A stretch of DNA of 64,000 bases from Cupriavidus metallidurans CH34 (GTDB taxonomy: Bacteria > Pseudomonadota > Gammaproteobacteria > Burkholderiales > Burkholderiaceae). Shown in pieces: positions 59,084 to 64,000 of the stretch. The notes under the pieces were generated by a model. The model saw only the letters and a program-made list of their open reading frames with translations, made no database searches and was not told the origin of the DNA. Position 1 is the first letter of the stretch. Each line of letters starts with the position of its first letter. The stretch covers positions 744,001 through 808,000 of the forward strand of contig NC_007973.1 of NCBI RefSeq assembly GCF_000196015.1. Direction: 5' to 3'. Both the position numbers and the translations under genes were made by a program.

Positions 59084-60457
59084 ATGAAAGTCACGATTAT
59101 CGGTAGCGGCTATGTCGGTCTGGTGACCGGCGCCTGTCTGGCCGAACTCGGCAACTCCGTGTTCTGCCTCGATGTCGACGAAAAGAAGATCGCGCTGCTG
59201 AATGCCGGCGGCGTGCCGATCTACGAACCAGGCCTGAAAGAGCTGATTGACCGCAACCGTGCGGCCGGCCGCCTGACGTTCTCGACCGATGTTGCCGCCA
59301 GCGTCGAACATGCCGACGTACAGTTCATCGCCGTGGGTACCCCGCCGGACGAAGACGGCTCGGCGGATCTGAAGTACGTGCTGGCAGCGGCCCGCAATAT
59401 CGGCCGGCATATGACCGGCTTCAAGGTGGTGGTGGACAAGTCGACCGTGCCGGTTGGCACGGGCGATCGCGTCAGCGCCGTGATTCGCGAGGAACTGGCC
59501 GCGCGCGGTCTGGAAGACCTGCAGTTCTCGGTGGTATCGAACCCCGAGTTCCTGAAGGAAGGCGCGGCCGTGGAAGACTTCATGCGTCCGGACCGTATCG
59601 TGCTGGGCTGCGCGCCCGACGTTGCGGGCCGCCATGCGCAGGCGATCATGCGTCAGCTCTACTCGCCGTTCAATCGTAACCACGAGCGCACGTTCTATAT
59701 GGATGTCCGTTCGGCCGAGTTCACCAAGTACGCCGCGAACTCGATGCTGGCCACGCGTATCTCCTTTATGAACGAGCTGGCCAATTTGGCCGACGAGGTC
59801 GGTGCGGACATCGAACTCGTGCGCCTCGGCATCGGTTCGGATCCGCGTATTGGCTATAGCTTCCTGTACGCCGGCGCAGGCTATGGCGGTTCGTGCTTCC
59901 CGAAGGACGTGCAGGCGCTGATGCGCACGGCTAGCGCCCATGGCAAGCCGATGCGCGTGCTGGAGGCCGTGGAGGCCGTCAACGATTCCCAGAAGCAGGT
60001 GCTTGGCGACAAGATCATCAAGCGATTTGGCGAGGATCTGACAGGCAAGACGTTTGGCGTCTGGGGTCTGGCATTCAAGCCGAATACCGACGATATGCGC
60101 GAGGCGCCGTCCCGTGTGCTGGCGCGTGAGATGATTTCGCGCGGCGCGTCGTTGCGCGTACACGATCCGGTGGCGATGGACGAGGCGCGTCGCGTGCTCG
60201 AGCTCGATCTGGCCGATATTCCGGACGCCATGGCGCGCATCCAGTTCTGCAACGCCCAGATGGACGTGCTCAAGGATGCCGACGCACTCGTGATCGTGAC
60301 CGAATGGAAGGTGTTCCGCAGCCCGGATTTCTCGCAAATTCGCAACATGCTCAAAACGCCTGTCATTATTGATGGTCGTAATCTCTACGAACCCGATGCC
60401 ATGGCCGAGGCCGGCATCGAGTACCACGCGATCGGGCGCTCGAGCTCGGCGCACTGA
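59084..60457 (+). CDS. ugd: UDP-glucose 6-dehydrogenase
   Basis: The 457-residue NAD enzyme oxidises UDP-glucose to UDP-glucuronate for surface sugars (for example lipid A modification or capsule). It has the [10 protein letters not shown] motif (7-16) and the catalytic Cys271 in GGSCFPKD, with the conserved [18 protein letters not shown] segment. It lies between lapB and the heptose genes, so it forms part of an LPS-oriented group. Confidence 0.94.
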   Translation: MKVTIIGSGYVGLVTGACLAELGNSVFCLDVDEKKIALLNAGGVPIYEPGLKELIDRNRAAGRLTFSTDVAASVEHADVQFIAVGTPPDEDGSADLKYVLAAARNIGRHMTGFKVVVDKSTVPVGTGDRVSAVIREELAARGLEDLQFSVVSNPEFLKEGAAVEDFMRPDRIVLGCAPDVAGRHAQAIMRQLYSPFNRNHERTFYMDVRSAEFTKYAANSMLATRISFMNELANLADEVGADIELVRLGIGSDPRIGYSFLYAGAGYGGSCFPKDVQALMRTASAHGKPMRVLEAVEAVNDSQKQVLGDKIIKRFGEDLTGKTFGVWGLAFKPNTDDMREAPSRVLAREMISRGASLRVHDPVAMDEARRVLELDLADIPDAMARIQFCNAQMDVLKDADALVIVTEWKVFRSPDFSQIRNMLKTPVIIDGRNLYEPDAMAEAGIEYHAIGRSSSAH

Positions 60458-60536
60458 CCCGTTCAATCCGCGTATCCGTGAGAGCCCGATCGAGCCGCGT
60501 CCCAGTTGGGCGCGGCCAGGGCGCAAAGGGAAGTTC

Positions 60537-61481
60537 ATGAGCAAGAACCCGATTTCGCTGGATCAGATCCGACAAGCGCAAGTGCTGGTAGTGGGCGACA
60601 TGATGTTGGACCGCTACTGGTTCGGCGATGTCGAACGCATTTCTCCCGAAGCCCCCGTGCCGGTGGTGCAGATCAAACGCAGCGACGAGCGCCTGGGTGG
60701 CGCCGCCAACGTGGCGCGCAACGCCGCCGCGCTGGGCGCGAAGGTTGGCATGTTGGGGGTGGTCGGTGACGACGAACCCGGCCGCACGCTTGAGGCGCTG
60801 CTCAATGCCAGCCACGTGCAGCCGTACCTGCATCGCGATGCCAGCCTGAACACGACGATCAAGCTGCGAGTGGTGGCCCACCAGCAGCAACTGCTGCGTG
60901 TCGATTTCGAAAATGCGCCGGCCAGCGAAGTGCTGGCGTCGGTGCAGGACCGCTTCGGCACGCTGATCAGCGACTACAAGGTGCTGGTGCTGTCCGACTA
61001 CGGCAAGGGCGGCCTGACGCATGTCGGCCGCATGGTCGAGGCAGGCCGCGCCGCAGGCCGGGCCGTGCTGGTCGATCCCAAGGGTGATGACTACTCGCGC
61101 TATCGCGGCGCCACGCTGATCACGCCGAACCGCGCGGAAATGCGGGCCGTGGTGGGTGCCTGGAAGACCGAGGCGGACCTGACGATCCGCGCCCAGAACC
61201 TGCGGCGCGAACTGCAACTCGAGGCGCTGCTGCTGACACGCTCGGAAGAGGGCATGACGCTCTATACCGAGGCCGAAGTCCTGCATGTCTCGGCGCAGGC
61301 GCGCGAGGTCTATGATGTATCGGGGGCCGGCGACACTGTCATCGCCACGCTGGCCACCATGCTCGGCGCGGGCGTGCCGCTCAAGGAAGCGGTTCAGCAC
61401 GCCAATCGGGCCGGCGCCATTGTTGTTGGCAAGCTGGGTACCGCCGTTGTTACTTATTCCGAATTGTTCGGCGCTGCCTGA
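60537..61481 (+). CDS. hldA: D-glycero-beta-D-manno-heptose-7-phosphate kinase
   Basis: The 314-residue PfkB-family kinase makes heptose-1,7-bisphosphate for the LPS inner core. It has [24 protein letters not shown] and the catalytic [14 protein letters not shown]. It lacks the adenylyltransferase domain of bifunctional HldE, so a separate hldC is expected elsewhere. The ATG at 60537 has AAGGGAAG upstream. hldD starts 26 bp after its stop. Confidence 0.93.
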   Translation: MSKNPISLDQIRQAQVLVVGDMMLDRYWFGDVERISPEAPVPVVQIKRSDERLGGAANVARNAAALGAKVGMLGVVGDDEPGRTLEALLNASHVQPYLHRDASLNTTIKLRVVAHQQQLLRVDFENAPASEVLASVQDRFGTLISDYKVLVLSDYGKGGLTHVGRMVEAGRAAGRAVLVDPKGDDYSRYRGATLITPNRAEMRAVVGAWKTEADLTIRAQNLRRELQLEALLLTRSEEGMTLYTEAEVLHVSAQAREVYDVSGAGDTVIATLATMLGAGVPLKEAVQHANRAGAIVVGKLGTAVVTYSELFGAA

Positions 61482-61507
61482 GCGGCGCCACCGAGCCTGA
61501 ATCCGCC

Positions 61508-62503
61508 ATGACCATCATCGTGACCGGCGCTGCCGGCTTTATCGGCAGCAACATCGTCAAGGGCCTGAACGAGCGCGGCGAGACGAACATCATCGCCGTG
61601 GACAACCTGACCCGCGCCGAGAAGTTCAACAATCTCGTCGACTGCGAGATTGCCGACTACCTGGACAAGACCGACTTCGTCGCCCGCTTCGCGCGCGGCG
61701 ATTTCGGCAATGTCCGCGCGGTATTCCATGAGGGCGCCTGCTCCGACACGATGGAGACCGACGGTCGCTACATGATGGAGAACAACTACCGCTACACGCT
61801 TGCCTTGCTGGAGGCGTGCCTGGAGCAGGGTGCCCAGTTCCTGTACGCGTCGTCGGCGGCCACTTATGGCGCTTCGACGATGTTTCGCGAGGACCGTGAC
61901 TACGAAAAGCCGCTGAACGTCTACGGCTACTCCAAGTTCCTGTTTGACCAGGTGGTGCGCCGTCGCCTGCCTTCCGCCCATTCGCAGATCGTGGGCTTCC
62001 GCTACTTCAACGTCTACGGGCCGCGCGAATTCCACAAGGGCCGCATGGCGTCGGTGGCGTTCCATCACTTCAACCAGTTCCGCGCCGAAGGTACGGTCAA
62101 GCTGTTTGGCGAGTACAACGGCTATGCGCCGGGCACGCAGAGCCGGGACTTCGTGTCCGTGGAGGACGTGGTCAAGGTTAATCTGTACTTCCTGGACCAT
62201 CCCGAGAAGTCCGGCATCTTCAACCTCGGTACTGGGCGGTCGCAGCCGTTCAACGACATCGCCGTCTCGGTGGTCAATGCGCTGCGCGAGTCGGAAGGCA
62301 AGCCGGCGCTCTCGCTCGATGAAATGGTGCAGGAAGGGCTGGTCGAGTACGTCAAGTTCCCTGATGCCCTGCGTGGCAAGTATCAATGCTTCACGCAGTC
62401 GGATGTATCGCGCCTGCGTGGGGCTGGCTACAGCGACCAGTTCCTGACCGTGCAGGAAGGCGTCAGCCGGTACTGCAAGTGGCTGCTGGAGCGAAGCGCC
62501 TAA
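61508..62503 (+). CDS. hldD: ADP-L-glycero-D-manno-heptose 6-epimerase
   Basis: The 331-residue extended SDR epimerase converts ADP-D,D-heptose to the L,D form used for LPS core. NADP motif GAAGFIGSN (7-15), the ASSAATYG serine region and catalytic YGYSK are present. Together with hldA it supplies the heptose donor. Confidence 0.95.
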   Translation: MTIIVTGAAGFIGSNIVKGLNERGETNIIAVDNLTRAEKFNNLVDCEIADYLDKTDFVARFARGDFGNVRAVFHEGACSDTMETDGRYMMENNYRYTLALLEACLEQGAQFLYASSAATYGASTMFREDRDYEKPLNVYGYSKFLFDQVVRRRLPSAHSQIVGFRYFNVYGPREFHKGRMASVAFHHFNQFRAEGTVKLFGEYNGYAPGTQSRDFVSVEDVVKVNLYFLDHPEKSGIFNLGTGRSQPFNDIAVSVVNALRESEGKPALSLDEMVQEGLVEYVKFPDALRGKYQCFTQSDVSRLRGAGYSDQFLTVQEGVSRYCKWLLERSA

Positions 62504-62591
62504 GGTTCGTTTGCAGGGTGCGTTCATCGTCCCCTGTTGCGTGAAAGCCGCGGTCTGCAACGCGGTTATTTCGATTCGACACACAATGGCG

Positions 62592-62610
62592 CGAAGGTTG
62601 TGAACCTTCG
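62592..62610. promoter_or_regulatory. Palindrome CGAAGGTT-GTG-AACCTTCG
   Basis: Perfect 8-bp arms around 3 bases in the 209-bp gap between hldD and the ComEA-like gene. It has no T-run and could be an operator or a short hairpin. Confidence 0.35.
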
Positions 62611-62712
62611 TGTCCAGACGCTTCCGACGCCTGCTCGGACTCCTATCCTGCGTTTGCCCGTCGCCACCCGGCGGCCGGGCATCAACCAGACCAATGAACA
62701 GGAGTCTTTCTG

Positions 62713-63093
62713 ATGCGCAGGACGTTCGATCTTTCCCTCCCTGAAATCTCGCTGCATCGCTGCATGCGCGCCGCGCGCCGCGTGGGTGCCGCAATCGGGC
62801 TTTCGATGTCGATCCTGGCCATGAGCCCGGCTTATGCTGATGTCGATGTCAACAGTGCCGACGAAGTGGCGCTTGCCACGGTCAAGGGCATCGGGCCGGC
62901 CACCGCCAAGCGTATTGCCGATGAGCGCGGCAAGAACGGTGCATTCAAGGATGCCAACGACCTGGTGGATCGGGTCCCCGGCATCGGGCCGAAATCGGTG
63001 GCCAACTTGCAGGCAGCGGGGCTGAGCTTCGGCAAGACGCCGGACGTCGCGCGCAAGGATGCCCGGCCAGCGCCCAAGGCCGCCACCCGCTGA
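62713..63093 (+). CDS. ComEA-like helix-hairpin-helix protein
   Basis: The 126-residue exported protein has a hydrophobic signal segment (about 25-42, ending near PAYA) followed by two helix-hairpin-helix motifs: VNSADEVALATVKGIGPATA and LVDRVPGIGPKSVANLQ. Short ComEA proteins bind incoming DNA in the periplasm during natural transformation. Type IV pili encoded elsewhere in the window fit this role, but many such proteins are untested. GGAG precedes the ATG. Confidence 0.88.
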   Translation: MRRTFDLSLPEISLHRCMRAARRVGAAIGLSMSILAMSPAYADVDVNSADEVALATVKGIGPATAKRIADERGKNGAFKDANDLVDRVPGIGPKSVANLQAAGLSFGKTPDVARKDARPAPKAATR

Positions 63094-63313
63094 CGCCAGC
63101 GGATCCGCACCCGGGTCAACAATCGCAGGCTGGTATGCGTTGTGCTTGCGGCACGAGGTGCCGTTTGCACGGCCCGGGGTGCGGAGTATCATGCGCAACG
63201 CCACTGCCGACAGCGGTCGCCGGGCCGTGCAATCCGACAAAACCATCGAACAAGACCAACCAACTGGCGTGCCTGGTGTGAACCGGGCCGCCGCTGAAAA
63301 GGGAGAGAACAAC

Positions 63314-64000
63314 ATGGCGAATGGCCAGGGCAATGCGGGGGGGGAAGGTTTTTTTCCGAAGTGGCGGCTCAAGACCGAGGGCGTGATCGGCCCCGACGAG
63401 CGCCTGCCCGCTGGACAGACGCTGCTGGCGGGTATCCAGCACGTGGTGGCGATGTTCGGGTCGACCGCAATCGCGCCGATCCTGATGGGTTTCCATCCTA
63501 ATATCGCCATCCTGTTCTCGGGCATCGGCACCCTGCTGTTCTTCCTTTTCGTTCGCGGTCGCGTGCCGAGCTATCTCGGCTCGAGCTTTGCCTTCATCGC
63601 CGTTGTCATCGCGGCCACTGGCTATGCGGGCAGTGGTCCCAATCCCAATATTCCCCTGGCGCTGGGCGGCATCATCGCGGCGGGCGCGTTATATACGGTC
63701 ATCGGCCTCATCGTGCAGGCAGTTGGCTACGGTTGGGTGGAAAAGCTGATGCCGCCGGTCGTGACTGGCGCGATCGTCGCGGCAATCGGCCTGAACCTGG
63801 CGCCGGTGGCGGTCAAGGCGGTCAGCGCCGCGCCGCTCGATACCTGGGTGGGTTTGCTGACGGTGCTGGCTGTCGGCCTGATCGCCGTGCGCGCGCCAGG
63901 TATGCTTGGCCGCTTGCCGGTGCTGCTGGGCGGACTGGCCGGCTATCTCGCCTACTACATTGCCACCAACCTGATGGGGCTGGGCAAGGCCATCGACTTT
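63314..64000 (+). CDS. Nucleobase:cation symporter (uracil/xanthine permease), 3' truncated by window edge
   Basis: The frame opens at ATG 63314 (GGAGAG upstream) and runs off the window with 229 residues visible. LLAGIQHVVAMFGSTAIAPILMG is the conserved first helix of the NCS2/UraA family, followed by VPSYLGSSFAFIAVV and further helices. It should import uracil or a related base with protons; RutG/UraA-like is most likely. The first codons contain a G8 and a T7 run (63337-63355). Confidence 0.9.
   Translation, partial: MANGQGNAGGEGFFPKWRLKTEGVIGPDERLPAGQTLLAGIQHVVAMFGSTAIAPILMGFHPNIAILFSGIGTLLFFLFVRGRVPSYLGSSFAFIAVVIAATGYAGSGPNPNIPLALGGIIAAGALYTVIGLIVQAVGYGWVEKLMPPVVTGAIVAAIGLNLAPVAVKAVSAAPLDTWVGLLTVLAVGLIAVRAPGMLGRLPVLLGGLAGYLAYYIATNLMGLGKAIDF

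Overview
The window is chromosomal DNA of a GC-rich beta-proteobacterium of the family Burkholderiaceae, most likely Cupriavidus and less likely Ralstonia. The evidence is the gene order serC-pheA-hisC-tyrA-aroA-cmk-rpsA-ihfB-lapA-lapB, the tmRNA tag ANDERYALAA, and a tandem pair of cyanophycin synthetase genes like the pair known from C. necator. Genes are tightly packed. I see no CRISPR array, rRNA operon or intact insertion sequence.

Layout. 1-2.1 kb: 3' part of a ChpA/PilL-type hybrid CheA kinase (type IV pilus chemosensory system). 2.2-6.1 kb: a minus-strand catabolic-looking set (aldehyde dehydrogenase, small membrane protein, SDR dehydrogenase, MFS transporter). 6.3-13.2 kb: housekeeping genes ppa, a DUF482 acyltransferase, nadE followed by a PII gene, a TRIC-like membrane protein, an Smr protein and trxB. 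13.4-24.6 kb: the ftsK-lolA-rarA-serS neighbourhood. It is interrupted between lolA and rarA by a lipoprotein, two hypothetical proteins and a complete polar amino acid ABC transporter, and it ends in tRNA-Ser(CGA). 24.7-25.9 kb: a decayed serine recombinase, then a type IV pilin gene with a near-perfect sigma-54 promoter and three phased palindromes upstream. 26-31.4 kb: a CorC/HlyC-type membrane protein, a LysR regulator divergent from a D-amino acid dehydrogenase, an orphan glutamate/aspartate binding protein and an SRPBCC protein.

31.6-40 kb: the cyanophycin locus. Two paralogous synthetases lie on the minus strand, divergent from an unusual ABC exporter (PH-like domain, zinc ribbon, membrane domain, ATPase) and a DUF1854 protein. 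40.1-44.1 kb: conserved hypothetical genes, the wreck of a chitin-binding protein gene, tmRNA, gph, ubiG and an OmpA-family gene. 44.5-57.2 kb: gyrA, a DUF2059 gene, and the aromatic amino acid/serine block running into cmk, rpsA and ihfB. A small DUF2061 gene on the opposite strand and an AT-rich stretch with a Fur-box-like sequence split this block between aroA and cmk. 57.4-63.1 kb: LPS-related genes lapA, lapB, ugd, hldA and hldD, then a ComEA-like helix-hairpin-helix protein. The window ends inside a uracil/xanthine permease gene.

The genes form several functional sets: nitrogen and carbon sensing with storage (PII, NadE, amino acid uptake, cyanophycin), LPS assembly (lapAB, hldA, hldD, ugd), aromatic amino acid synthesis, and surface pili (ChpA-like kinase and PilA). 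The least understood parts are the cyanophycin-linked ABC/DUF1854 pair, the pilA control region, the Fur-like site before cmk, and several gene remnants.
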